Source: Erythrophleum ivorense (lineage: Eukaryota; Streptophyta; Magnoliopsida; Fabales; Fabaceae). From it: a stretch of DNA of 64,000 bases. How positions within the stretch are numbered: position 1 is the stretch's first letter; every line of letters starts with the position of its first letter. Positions 12,130-23,985 of this stretch are shown here, in pieces. The DNA lies in contig JAIUCV010000011.1 of NCBI GenBank assembly GCA_026724425.1, positions 12,173,501-12,237,500 on the forward strand, given 5' to 3'. Made by a program: the position numbers and the translations under genes. Under the pieces are notes generated by a model. That model did not search any database. It was not told where the DNA came from and saw only the letters and a program-made list of their open reading frames with translations.

Positions 12130-13740
12130 GGGAAAAAGAAAAAGAAAAAGGTGTATTTGATTATTTCATAAATTGTGTCTATTATTTTGTGATTGAGTTA
12201 CTAAAATATTTATAGGCTAGCAGAACAATACAGCTTTTTTTGGTAGGATGATGATTCAACATGACAAGTAATCAATATGCATATATATAATAAAATTTGA
12301 TTAGATTTTCAGCTCACATCAGTTTTAGAACCTCTACAAGATGAGTCAATTTATAGCACTGGAAGTATATACCAATATAGAATAATGTTCATTCGACATG
12401 GAGTTTTCAGTTTCGTGGTCCCTCACACCTTGAGTTCTACTGAAGCTTCTTAAGAGTATGAAAGCTGATGTGAAAGTTTGCTAGTGATTAGTATTGTGCA
12501 TGCCTTAGCTGGTTCTGAATTACGGCCTGATCAGGGATAGGATAGAATAACTGAGTGTGGACATGGCCGTCCAATCCTCTTTTAGAAATTACCATATTTT
12601 CCGGTATTAAAATGCATATGTCAGTATTGACAAGAATAAAATTAATACAGCTTGTTTCATCCGGTTTGAGTGCAAATATTTGGAGCTAATTTTCTGCCTC
12701 TAATATCCTACTTTAAAATACTATTTTGTAATAAATTGAGATAAAAGTTAATAAATATATTGGAGTAATGTTTTAAAATAAGGTGATAAGTGGAAGTTGA
12801 GAAAAGAGGTGTATCATTTCATAAATATTGTGTCTGTTCTGTTCATTGACTAGAATGTTAATCAGTTCACAGAACAAAGTTTTTCTTTTTGGGAGGAAGA
12901 TGATTGTACTTGGGTATCTGATCAAAGTGATACCATACACATATAGTGAAACGAAGATAGGGATCGCTGATAGACTGTGTAATTTACAAATTTTCATGGA
13001 GCTAAATTTACCAGGAAGAGGTATGGCTTAATCCATATGGTCTATCTGTTAAGTCGATGGATGAATTCTCCCTAAAATCCACTGTTACGGTTAAATTTGT
13101 GTCAACAAGAGAGCAATCTATATTCTTCAAATCTAAGATTTTCACTGATGACTGTCATATCCATTCAGGTCGGTTTTCTTCCCCTTTTCTATAGGGGTTA
13201 AGCTTAAAAATTACAGGGATTATCAGCCGCAACAGTGTATTTCTTGCCCTGACTTCGTCAATCGAAATGGCCATCAGTTTACTTCTATCTTTAAATTGTA
13301 GTCTAATGATGCAAGTATTTACAGAGCCAAAGAGGATTATAACTAATACAACAGATAAAAATCAACATACAGAAAAAAGAAAAGCCAGGAGAAAAATAGC
13401 TTGTGGCTTTTTGGTTGAGAGCCCATAGATCAAACTATCATCAGCTTGTTTGGGTCTACAAAAGAAAAGCAATCCTAGTCCTCTGGGTAACATCAATTGG
13501 TCCAAACTGGAAAAACGGATTATGGAATTTTGGAGCAATCTGCAACAGAGTGATTAATGAGATTTAACACCACGTTAAAACTTAAAAGAACCAAAAAAAA
13601 TTATAATTTATTATCAAAAGCAACCGTCCGTACCTTTCTAACTGACATTCAAGAATTAAGAATCTTCAAAATCATGTGGACCACCCATCCGGGGTAGGCT
13701 GGAATTCAGGAAGCAATTTTAGTTTGTTACGATGTGTGAT
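12130..13740 (-). repeat. 3' flank of decayed NLR copy B (duplicated segment)
   Basis: This segment is a diverged second copy of 1-1620, running continuously into NLR pseudogene B at 13741 on the minus strand. It preserves the unoccupied Copia target (gtgatttccaaacttgag across 13740/13741). Compared with the other copy it carries about 110 extra bases near 13135-13247 and lacks about 95 bases near 12410. No coding potential is conserved between the two copies. Confidence 0.85.
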
Positions 13741-14372
13741 TTCCAAACTTGAGCATGAATGACAATTCATATTCCCTTTGTACACGAAATGCAGTTCTGG
13801 TAAGTTGATCAAATACATAGACTGCAATTTGGAGAAAGTAATAGTATACTCGAAATGGTTGCCTTCATCATGAAGTTGATCATCTTCCTGTTCTCTGCTT
13901 CTTAATTACTGAAAATATTTTCATCACTGACAATCTTCAACAGTAATCATCTCCAAGTTTTGGAGTTGTGTTCATAACTTCGGCGTCAGCATCTTCTTGA
14001 TGTCATTGCAAAGAACAATAGTGACAAATGTGAGCTGAGAAAATGGGGTAATTGAAGCTAGGACGGTGCAGATGCTACCACTTCATTGTCCATCCAGGGA
14101 ACACATGAGCCTTTCAAATCCTCGAGTTCTAGATTACCAACAAGTTGGAGACGCTGGCAAAAGGAACAATGATCAGACATACAAACAAGTACTCAAGCTC
14201 AAGGCAGCGGACCATTTTGCAGGATTCTATTTTGCAAGGTTCATTATTTTTACAAAAAATTATAACATCACATAAGCATCTCCCCCATTGGTCACAATGC
14301 TTTATTATTACCTTTGTCACGTCCTTTGGGAACATGGGGGTCGTATAACTCAACTCCACACCAACAAATCTA
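13741..14372 (-). pseudogene. NLR pseudogene copy B (C-terminal LRR fragment)
   Basis: On the minus strand it matches the last third of the intact NLR, from the segment equivalent to KFVGVELGHTPP (gene position about 42490) to the C-terminus. The clearest block is 14129-14372 (RFVGVELSYTTPMF, CDQWGRCLCDVIIF, CKIESCK). Frameshifts and stops follow. The NB-ARC domain is absent, so this is a 5'-truncated fragment. It is closer in wording to copy A (SYTTPM against RYTTPM) than to the intact gene, so A and B probably duplicated from each other after splitting from the intact lineage. Confidence 0.9.
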
Positions 14373-15640
14373 ACCTTGAATGCTACCGCATTGTTCGTTG
14401 CACTTGGAGAGAACATATTTTGTTTGCTTATAAATTAAGTCCTTGCTACGATGTGAATCAATTTTTGTTTGAATAAATAGATTATTTATGCTTTTATCTT
14501 ATTTTTTGGGCATCAATATGTGGCGGGGACTTGATATGGGATTATACTCCTTTTTTTTCTTTAACCAAAAGAAAAGAATTCAATAGAGAGTTGAGTTCCA
14601 AATCTAATAAAAATAAGTAAGCACTCCGCAAATTTATCCTTATCTTTCCATCTACTAATTATAGAATCAATAATAAAAAATTATTAGAAAAAGTTGAGAA
14701 GAAAAGAGATATTCAAAGAATACACATGCCCTGTAAAAATATTATAGCCTAACAATGGAGCAGTAACATAATATAATAAAGCATAACACAAATTACGGTA
14801 CGTTATCTAGTAATTGAAAACTCTGAGAACCAAATATTTGGAGAGTTGTTTTGAACAAAGTGTTGCTCCATAATTGTTGTTGTTGAATCCTTGCCACAAT
14901 GAAAAATTTATAGTTCCTAATATTGTCTTCTTGGAAATAATATCTTTGACATTGCATAGCTTTTCGAGCTTTCTTATGACATAGTCATTGGATAGAAACA
15001 CGCCCTTTGTTCTCCCCTCTATTGCAGTCATTAACCAAACCACTTCCATATAATGCTACTATGACATTCACAACTTTATTGTCTACCTTTATTCTCACTG
15101 CTCCAATAAGAGAGACTGGCAAGAAGTCTTGTGAAGGCCTTTGGAAAGATGCTGCTCTGACAAATTTTGCCTAACACTCTTAAACCTTTGCTTAAAAATC
15201 TTCTGGCATCCTCAAAAGAGCTACAAAAACCATGATAATAAGAGATTTTTAAAAAATCAATTACAAGTCTTCACTAGAAAATATAAAATTTTGATTTGAA
15301 ATGAACATTTGACATAACATTACAGTATAAAAATTTTAATATAAAGTAGTTGGGTCAATATTTTGTTTATACTTCAAATCCAATGAACATTTGTATAAAC
15401 GTGCTAAAAATTTGTGATGCTTGGTAAGCGTGATATCACTCAATGTCATATAAGAAAATGTATAGGTAATCAGAATCTAATTTGGGTGATGTTGCCAAAG
15501 TCTCAAGTCCAAGTGTTTTGACATGAATCCTGGACATATTATCACTTTATTTAAGTGATATTAATGGAAGGGCATTAGTTTAATGGCAAAACTTAATGGG
15601 ATTTGCTGCTATAAGATTGTGGCAAGATTCGACTAAGTAA
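14373..15640. other. Intergenic sequence, no supported gene
   Basis: An 80-codon open frame on the minus strand (14807-15049) and its upstream extension to about 15240 look somewhat protein-like but match no family I recognise and contain stops. The rest is AT-rich. Confidence 0.5.
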
Positions 15641-15840
15641 ATGACAATTATGATTTTAAATTGTAGTTACATTTGCATTACAGTTGTGTGCGTTACATGT
15701 GATATAAGAAAAATTGTAAAATATAAAAAAGATTACAAGTATTGCAATAAATTAATGCGGATGCAGCTTACACTGCGACAGCAACATTGAGGCCTCATAA
15801 CATTATGTGTACCGCAATTTAAAACATAGGATGACAATTA
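15641..15840. mobile_element. hAT-type MITE, about 180 bp, with target duplication
   Basis: An exact 10-base direct repeat, atgacaatta, stands at 15641-15650 and 15831-15840; hAT elements make 8-base duplications, so the other two bases are probably chance. Between them the termini are inverted copies: the left reads ttttaaattgtagt, and the right end, reverse complemented, reads ttttaaattgcggt. The interior is non-coding. Similar ends occur at about 17363 (left end of the hAT pseudogene) and near 26478. Confidence 0.75.
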
Positions 15841-15989
15841 ATTGGTTAAATGGAGCACTTCTAATTTATTGCAGCTCAAGAAACTCTCATTTACTTCTGC
15901 CCAAAAAAAAACGACTACTAAATACTAACTTTTAATTTATTGCGGCTCAAGAGGCTTTCATTTACTTGTGCCAAAAAAAATTGACTTAA

Positions 15990-17345
15990 TATCATTGTGG
16001 TCCTGGCCCATTAGGGCAGCGTTAGTGCTTTCGTGATTTGTAATAATCCGCGACCCTTCCTCCTTGTGCACCTTACTCGATGGCTAGTTATCCTCCGAGG
16101 CTATGTAAACAGGACGTTTATGATGCTTTATAATCGAGGCTTGATTCTCTTCCTTTAAACCTATACTCTCATCCATATCAACAAAGATGACAAATCTAGT
16201 GCGCGAACTTTCTTTTTCTATTTTGGAAGGATAGCATGGACCCGTGGATCTTGCAAAACCTCCCTCCTAAAGAAACCCCTTGAGACTCGCTGCTTCTTTG
16301 CCTCTGATTTCGCTGCATTATCATCCAAGTCTGAACTTTTTGGAGGGCTCACTATGTGGCAGCGCCACCCCTTAGGGACTTCCTTCATCGTCAATTTCTC
16401 CACGCCAGCAGAAAGCTCAGATTCATAAGAATGCAAATCCTTTGATTTTGTTCCACATTGCTCCTTGTCGTGTCCATATCGATCACATCCAAAGCATATC
16501 ATGTTTAAATCTTCATAGACAACTCTATAGACCCCCTTCCTTGCTGTTACCTTCGAGACCAAAGTCCTTTTCAAGTCTACCTCCACATAAATTCTAACGT
16601 ACTGGCCACACTCCATAGCACCCACATCTCCTTTAGTATCATGATCATCCCAAATGGTACGAATGTCAACCTTGCGTAATTTGCCTATAGCATTGTCAAT
16701 TCACAAAAACATGTGTTTGCCATAATATTCAATGGGCAATTCTAGAACTCGAATCCACACAGCTTGCTTCTTATATAGATCTTTCAAACGTTGGAATTTT
16801 TGTTTTGCATAGTTGCATAAGCAAGTAATGACCTCCTATCATCCATGGTCCTTGATGTAAAGTAAAATTATAGTATCTAAAAAGGGAAAATCAAACAAAA
16901 AAGTAGTCATCCTAAAGGTCAATTAGTTTGAATACCCTTGAAGGATTCCATAGCTTTTGTAACCTACTGAGTAAGAAGCGATAAACGATCTTCTTTCCCA
17001 AAACCTTCACTATTAAGGATCTTCTCCATGGCTTGCATAGATTAAGCGCTTGTTTGGAAACGTAGTGGAAAACCACGTCGATGCAGAAGTTTCAACATTT
17101 TGCTTCCTGTCAAACGTGGTTTTGGAAAGGCATAATGCATTTCCAAACATGCCATAATATGTTCTTTTCTGGAGATAGTGACATAAAGACAAAAATAGCC
17201 CTGAGCCCTTGCCTCATTTGAACTGGTGTTATCATTAGAAAAGTCCACTTCATCCTATTCAAATTCATTATCACTTTCCTTATTGCCACCATTCCCATTG
17301 ATGTCGATGAGAAGATCCTTATAGGATACCCCACTCGCAGGGTGA
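15990..17345 (-). pseudogene. LINE (L1-type) ORF1 remnant: DUF4283 plus zinc knuckle
   Basis: On the minus strand the ORF1 order of plant L1 LINEs can be read. An N-terminal block (SYKDLLID) is near 17310. A DUF4283 segment (GPWMIGGHYL) is near 16840-16860. An RNA-binding/zinc-knuckle block is at 16218-16625 (YVRIYVEVDL, then CFGCDRYGHDKEQC, a CX2CX4HX4C knuckle). Stops interrupt the frame before and after the 16218-16625 block. No reverse transcriptase follows, so only the ORF1 part remains. A 109-base MITE (17046-17154) sits inside it. Confidence 0.75.
17046..17154. mobile_element. Tourist-like MITE, 109 bp, TAA target duplication
   Basis: The ends are imperfect inverted repeats: left gcgcttgtttggaaacg; right end, reverse complemented, tggcatgtttggaaatg. 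They are flanked by TAA at 17043-17045 and 17155-17157, the 3-base duplication of the PIF/Harbinger-Tourist class. It lies within the LINE ORF1 remnant, so it arrived after the LINE. Confidence 0.7.
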
Positions 17346-17362
17346 TTGATAACTTAGAACCA

Positions 17363-20300
17363 AGGTTTTAAATTGTGGTTATTGTCATTACGGGTGCTAT
17401 AATGCAAGTTGTAATCACTGTGACTATGATTTTTTTTATATTACACAAATTATTTTTAAAATGTACATAATCATTATAATTCACAAATATATAAATATAT
17501 CATACCTAACATGAATATTAATTAAATAATTCTTATTTTGAACAAGCATATCAATGTTATTAGAGAAAATTAAAAGGAAAAGTCAGATAATATAAAAGTA
17601 TGCTTCCATATTATAAAGAGAGAATTAGAATTAACACATTGTAGAATATCATGGAGGATCATAGCCCCCACTTTTACTTTCATTATCACCTTGTCTTGCT
17701 CATTTGTTCAAAAACATAATAAAAAAAATCCTTTACCTATGTTTTGCATTTGTTGATAAGAAAATTTTAGTGCTTAATGATAATAAGGCTCTTGATAATT
17801 TATTGAAAGTTGATAATATAGTGGGGTTTAAATGATTGGATAATGATCATATGATATATGAGAAGGTTGTTGATAAAATGGAGAATAGTAACTTTGACTA
17901 CTTTGAGACGAGATACCAATGCCAAAATCACTAAAACTTTGTAAAAAATTATAAGAAAAACTATCTTTTAATACACCACTTTGTTTCCTTTCACCTCTTA
18001 TAGATTGATGACCACTCCTTTTATTATCATCAGAGCCTTTATCCTAAAAAAATATCATATCAACAACAAAACTTAAATCATGCATAGTATATAGAATGTC
18101 TTGATATAGATCTTGTTCCCTATCTTCATCTATGTCATGATTAGTTTTTATTGCATCACTACCGTCATCACCACTATTGTTGTTTGATGGATTTAAACTA
18201 TCATTATCACCCTGACTATGACCTTTTATGGGAACTTAATTCATCACCAACCTCTATTTCTTCGTCATCAGTATTCATTCTTGAGAGTCAGTCTAAATTT
18301 TGAAGTCCATCCAATAATGGGCTTTCTCTTTCCTCAATCCATGGAAATAAAGGATCAGATTCTTGCAATATGTAATCAAGATAAATTGGATTGAAACTAT
18401 TTTCTATCTCTTTTTGACTAAACCTCTTATTTTTCCTCATTTTTAGCTTTATATTGTGAAAGGTAAAAACACATTTCTATAATTTTTTATACTTGAGTTT
18501 ATTTTTTGTGTTTGCATGAATATAGCTAAATGTATTCCAATTCCTTTCATAATTTGAAGTTAAAGTTGTTTGTCTTAGAATTTTTATCGCAATACTTTGA
18601 AGTTCAGAAGTACACGAACCATATATCATTTACCATTTAGCTATTTACATGAACAATACAAAAATTTAGTTGACTTTGGATTATAAAAAAAATAATCATT
18701 TTAATTAAGTCACATATTATACCATGTATACTTGTAGATAAAGAATGAATTATATCTTACCGAGATCCATTTGAGACCATACTCTTTGAACTTATGGCAT
18801 TCTAAAATTCTCTCTCTTTTTTTGAAAATGTATTAACTATGCAACATCATATTAAATTTAATATACAAATATAATAATTATTCCAAATATTCATTATATA
18901 AAAAATAATTAACTTGATTTAGTACTCTAATTGTAACATCTATATTTCTTTCTAATTTGGTGATTGTATTTTTGGTTTCATCAAATGTTTCTTTATAATT
19001 TAAATGACCATGCTTAACTCCAAATTAAAACTGAGAATTAAGAAAATAACCTAAAAAAAAAAAGAAATAGACTTAATTAGTTAATACACATATATTTATA
19101 TATAAACTTACCTATAGAATGTAAATCAGTATATAGAAATTTTTACCTTTTATCTATCATGTCGTTATAAGTTGAGTGATAATAACAGTCTTATTGTATA
19201 GATAGTTTTGCTCTATCTATAGCTTCATAGATAAAACCTATGATTAATTTTTTATCGCCGTCAATCGCTCTTAACACCTTGACGATTGGCACAAATACTT
19301 TTAATATTTTGTTGGCTTTGTTCCAAAAGTCATTATCCAAAACTTTTTTTCTTGCATCATGTGCTGGTTCATATTTGTCCTAGCCAAGTTTAGACTTTTT
19401 AAACTTTTTAGAGTTTAACATGTTTTTCAAAACTTACTTTTACTTCACAAGAGATTATAGTTGCAAGAATTGTGTAACAAAGTGAGTAATGGTTGGATGA
19501 ATAATATATTTGCTTCCAGTATATTTTTTCATTAAATTCACAGTCCAAATATAGTTATATATAAAGGATATTATCATCTTTGTATCCTCTAGCACCTTTT
19601 GTATATTGCTCTTTTTTTCGATATCTTCTAAGCATAAATCTAGACAATAAGCTACACAAAGTGACCAATAGAGATATGGTCTTTTTCCATCAATTTTTTT
19701 TCAGCTGTTTTTAAAGCTCCTTCATTATCTATAACTACTTGGACTATATATTATTTTTTAACTTTTTTTACCACTTGATCAAGTAATTAAAAGTAGTAAT
19801 CAGTATTTCTACTAGCAACAGAAGAAATATCAATTGGTTTTAAAAAAATAGTTCCCTTATTGTAATAGACAAGAAAATTCATTATGTGTATATGACTAAT
19901 ACTATTAGTCCAACCATCACACATTATTGTAACACTTATTTCCTTTCATGCACCTTTTAACCCATTTATCCATTTTCTCATAGATTGGTATTCAACTTCC
20001 AAATATACATATGAAATCTCATAAGGAGTATTGTATTTATCTCAGCAGCTACAGTAATTAAATTATGCAACCAAAGAGAATTAGATAATTCAGTGGACGA
20101 CACTCATATATAATAAACTTTGATACTACTTCCCTTTGTTTCTTTCTTAACATTTTCATCAAACTATCAGGAATTTTTGGTTGTTTCATGCTCTTACTTC
20201 TCACAAGATTAACATTTGTAGATTTTAAACTAAATGCAATGTCTTCTAATCCTCTTACTTTTGCATGAGAATTTTCTCCCTATTCATACACATTTTTTCC

Positions 20301-20682
20301 TCCCTACTTTACTATCTAAATTGTTGTCTATATTTCCATTCATAATGTGATCTGATACTTTCTTGAGTTGCACGCCTCATTTGCATTTTCTTATCATCAA
20401 ATGCTTCAATTTCATCATCTTCATCGCCTTTCAACCTTGCTTCAAATTCTTCCTTTCTTTTTTGTGAATCATTTTTTTTCTTTATTATCTAAAAGAGGTT
20501 TCATTATATCCTCCCAAATAATAGTTGTAACTCTAGGACAATCAACTACTTGTCTTTTAAAATGAGTAATATGCTACTTCAGTTAAGTAATTTCAACATT
20601 TATTAATTTGCCACAAAGTTTGCAAAATATATTGTTTCAAATTTCAACTACAGGTGTTCCAAAATGCTAACCAATATCATCA
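17363..20682 (-). pseudogene. hAT transposase pseudogene (BED finger, DUF659, hATC)
   Basis: Read on the minus strand: a BED zinc finger near 20640-20510 (CKLCGKLINVEIT, then HITHFKRQ); a DUF659 catalytic region near 20110-19600 (VQVVIDNEGALKTAEKKLM); a conserved block near 19380-19140 (IDGDKKLIIGFIYEAIDRAK); and the C-terminal dimerisation domain near 18620-18420 (YERNWNTFSYIHANTKNKL). An acidic tail follows to about 17850. Stops and frameshifts are frequent. The left boundary resembles a hAT end (ttttaaattgtggt at 17365). The N-terminal part continues at 23890-23985 beyond an inserted repeat. The matching right terminus is not certain. Confidence 0.88.
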
Positions 20683-23600
20683 AAGTAGAAGTAGAGTTAT
20701 TACCAAAATTTTAATTTTAAAAGGTAAAACTTTGGAAAAAAAATTTTATAAGAAAAACAAAAAATGATCTACAAACCAATTACAAGTTTGAGAATCGATT
20801 GTGACTGAAGAAAATGTTAGGCATCTTACTACACCTGTTCCTATGAACAATTACTTTAAATTAATTATACAAATTTAATATGGCCTTAATTTTATTTTGA
20901 TTTACTTGCAAAGATAAAAAAAGAAAGAACTTAAGGAAATAAAGGTAAAAGAAAGAAAGAAATTAAGGAAATAAAATTAAAAGTAAAATAAGACATAAAG
21001 AAATCAAGAAAATGAAATTAAAAATGGGAAAGAAAGAAAAAATATTTATTTATAAAAGTAAACTTGACCTAGAATAAAACTTAAGGCTTACGTATCATTT
21101 GGAAGGAATTAAAGTCCACGTATTTTAAATCAAAAACTGTGTTTAGTTGGTATTTTGTTTTTGTTTTTTGTTTTTTATTTTTTTAATAAAAAAAAAGACA
21201 ACAAAAAAATAATTTTAACTTTCGCAAATAAAACTACTTTAAAATTGGTTGATATGTTTTAGTTTGTAAAAGATGGAATTAATTTTATTTCTTTATTCTT
21301 TTTATTTTTTTAATAATTTTTTTACCTTTTTTTTTACTTTAAACTTTTTTTTATAATTGATTTTTTTATTTGTTTAATTCTTTTATTTTTATTTTTTTTA
21401 ATTTATGATTTTTTATGCTTTTAAATTTTTTTGTTTTAATTTCTTTTTTAAATTTTGATTTTTGATTTTTTTTTGCTTCTTTTACTTAATTGTCTTAGTT
21501 TTTAATTTTTTTATTAATCCTGATTGTTTATCATTTTTATTATTTTATACTTTATTTTATATATATATATATATATATATATTAATGACACCTTTTGGAA
21601 AATGACACTTTTTTCTTTTTTTTCTTTTATGTTTAAGCTTTTTTTTATAATTTTGACTATTTCAATTTTTGAATTTTTCTTTTTTTAGTTTTTTTACTAA
21701 TAGATTATTATTATTTTAATAATTTTTTTCATATTTTGATGAGAACAATTATTTTTATAAAGCATGTTTTAATTCCTAATTTTGTAAAAAGAAAGTTTGA
21801 GGAATATTACTTTTTTTTACATTTTTTTTTGTATTCTATTTTTTTGTGTGTTTTTTTGCTTCTTGTCTTATCTTGCCCTTTTTTTGAAATTTTTTAATAA
21901 AAAATTAAACAAAAATCAATTTGATATGAGTTATTGAAATTCAAAACTTATTAAAATATAAACTCAAGACCTAATAAGTACCAATAAGACTTTATTGCTA
22001 CACAAGACTCTTAGATTTAGACAATATTTACATGCATATATAATATTATGTGATTGTGTGTGTTTTGTATGCATCAATCAATCCTCATATGTTATATTAC
22101 ATGATATGCTTATATATCAAAAGATGAACCAGTGAAGCTCCCTTTTGGTCTTTTCTTCAATCATTTGTTCAAGCATGTACATTCCATTCTCTCTAGCAAT
22201 TTTCATGGCCTCGCATGACTTACTTCTTCAAATGAATTGCAGAAGTTCTCCAGTGATTTTTAATTTTCCTTTTTTGCCATCAATCTCGTGCTCAATATTC
22301 TCTTTTCTCGGTACTCTCCAATTCGAAAATCCAATAATAAAAAAAAACACTCTCAATTTCTTTTGCTCTCTCGCGGTTTTTTTCTTAACTTAAAACCCAT
22401 TCAAAGGCCCCATTCTTTTCTTGAATCCTTTGCTCACTCTGTTTTTTCTTCATTCAGCCTCTCACTCTCACTCTCGATCTCTCTCCTTTTCAGTCTCTGT
22501 TCTTCTCTGAACTTCTCTCAATCTCTTCCTGCTAAGTCCCTGGTTTCTTTAACCTGAAACAAATTCAAAAATAATCCACCCCCAAATTGCTCTCCTCCTC
22601 GGCTTTTCCCTCTTCTCCTCCCTCTTGATGTGTCTCTCAGTTCTCTTTATATATTCCTGAAGGTCTCTCACCTCTCAACCTCTCAATTCACAGGACCCTA
22701 AATTTCTCCATCCATTGCGGATTTTTCAGCCTCCAAATCCTCTCACCAAAATGGACCTCCTTAAATCCACCTCTCCATTTCCTTTTGTACCTAGAGAGTC
22801 CACGTGCTCGCTCCTTCTATAAGTGCGTGGAGCTCTCCATGCGTCCTTTTCTTTAAAATGTGAGTGGTGTGCTTGCAATAGGACCGTATGTGCTTCCTTT
22901 TTTGCTACAAAAAGTTATGCGTTATGGTGTTTTGGTCCCCCACCATCTCAGGGTGGTTTGCTTTTTCCCACTTCCTGAACGACCTCAGGGGAGTACAAGG
23001 GAGGTGAGGCGGGTTCACAAATGAATTTGAGGGATGGATGGGCTTCATCTGCTATTGGGCTTCTTTGTTCTTCCCATCTTTTATTGGGCCGTAGGTTTTG
23101 TTTCTTTGAATCAGAGATGGACGAGTTTCATCTGCTGTTGAGCTTCTTAATATATTTTTTTTATTTTTTCTTTTTTGTCAGGTAATGGGCTTTGTTTGTT
23201 GTTTTTTATTTAGGTTCTTTTGTTTGGGTTGTTTTTTGATAATAAGTCTTAATGGGCTCTCTTTTTATTCTTTTTGGTCCCTATTTCCCTTCTTTTTTGG
23301 GTTTTTTAATTTATTATTATTTTTTGTTTGTTTTCTTTTTTTGTTGATTTTTACTTTTTGTTTTTTGTGTTTATTTTATTTTATTGTTATTTTTCCTTTA
23401 TTCTCAATTTTTCATTTTCTTTTCTTTTCTTTCTTTTTCCCTTTTTTAAAATTTTTTATTTCACTTTTGCTTTTTCCCCCTTAAAAAAAAACTTTTATTC
23501 TTTTTCTTCAATTAATTAATTAACATTTTTTTTGAGTCACATAGGCTAGAAGAAGAAGACGAGAGCCCTGATGGTTTTAGGTTATTGGGCTCTCTCTATT

Positions 23601-23889
23601 TGGGTCTCTTTCTTTTTATTTTCTCTTATGTTCTGTTTCTCCCTTCTTTTTTTTCTTCCTTCTCTTCTCTTTCCTTTGTTCTTTTTTTTTCCATTTTTTT
23701 GACTTTTGGAATTTGGGAAAAGAACCCCAAATACTTTTTCTCTCTCTTTTCTTTTTTTGTGAATAATTTTTTTTATTTTTCAAATATGACTTAAACTAAC
23801 TATTCTTCTCTATTTTTTTTATAATTTTGTAATTTTTTGCAAAATTTATTATTTTTTTGAAATTTGTCAGGACAAAATACGGTGTTCAT
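20683..23889 (-). mobile_element. Giant LTR-type repeat, inverted copy of 51669-55761
   Basis: On the minus strand this begins tgaacaccgtattttgtc (at 23888) and follows the element at 51669-55761 through several recognisable blocks. One is the acgtgg...tacgta...taggtcaagt block (21060-21120, matching 55275-55335). Another is the ggtgcctaata...cacaatcga...tttgtaga block (20770-20850, matching 55570-55630). It is shorter (about 3.2 kb) and lacks the last 40-50 bases of the other copy. The interior is pyrimidine-rich on the plus strand and codes for nothing; the long open frames at 23185-23794 are T-tract artefacts. It splits the hAT pseudogene and is flanked by 24-base direct repeats. Confidence 0.75.
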
Positions 23890-23985
23890 ACAAAATACTA
23901 ACCAATATTATCACTGGGAGCATATTTTAATCTTTTTGTTAGAAATTCCTCTCTTGACAGCATTGTTTATATTTTGTAATACCTG
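23890..23985 (-). pseudogene. N-terminal piece of the hAT transposase pseudogene
   Basis: On the minus strand a short frame reads EEFLTKRLKYAPSDNIG and leads into the DIG-x-x-FGTPV segment that resumes at 20682, where the BED finger follows. It is the 5' part of the same transposase, separated by the giant LTR-type repeat. The recognisable part is about 30 codons. Confidence 0.6.

Noticed and set aside
14807..15049. 80-codon minus-strand frame
   Set aside because: It looks protein-like but matches no family I know, and its extension contains stops; not enough to call a gene.
23185..23794. Long Phe/Leu-rich open frames on the plus strand
   Set aside because: They lie in T-tracts of the giant LTR-type repeat and the second copy of that repeat does not conserve the frames.
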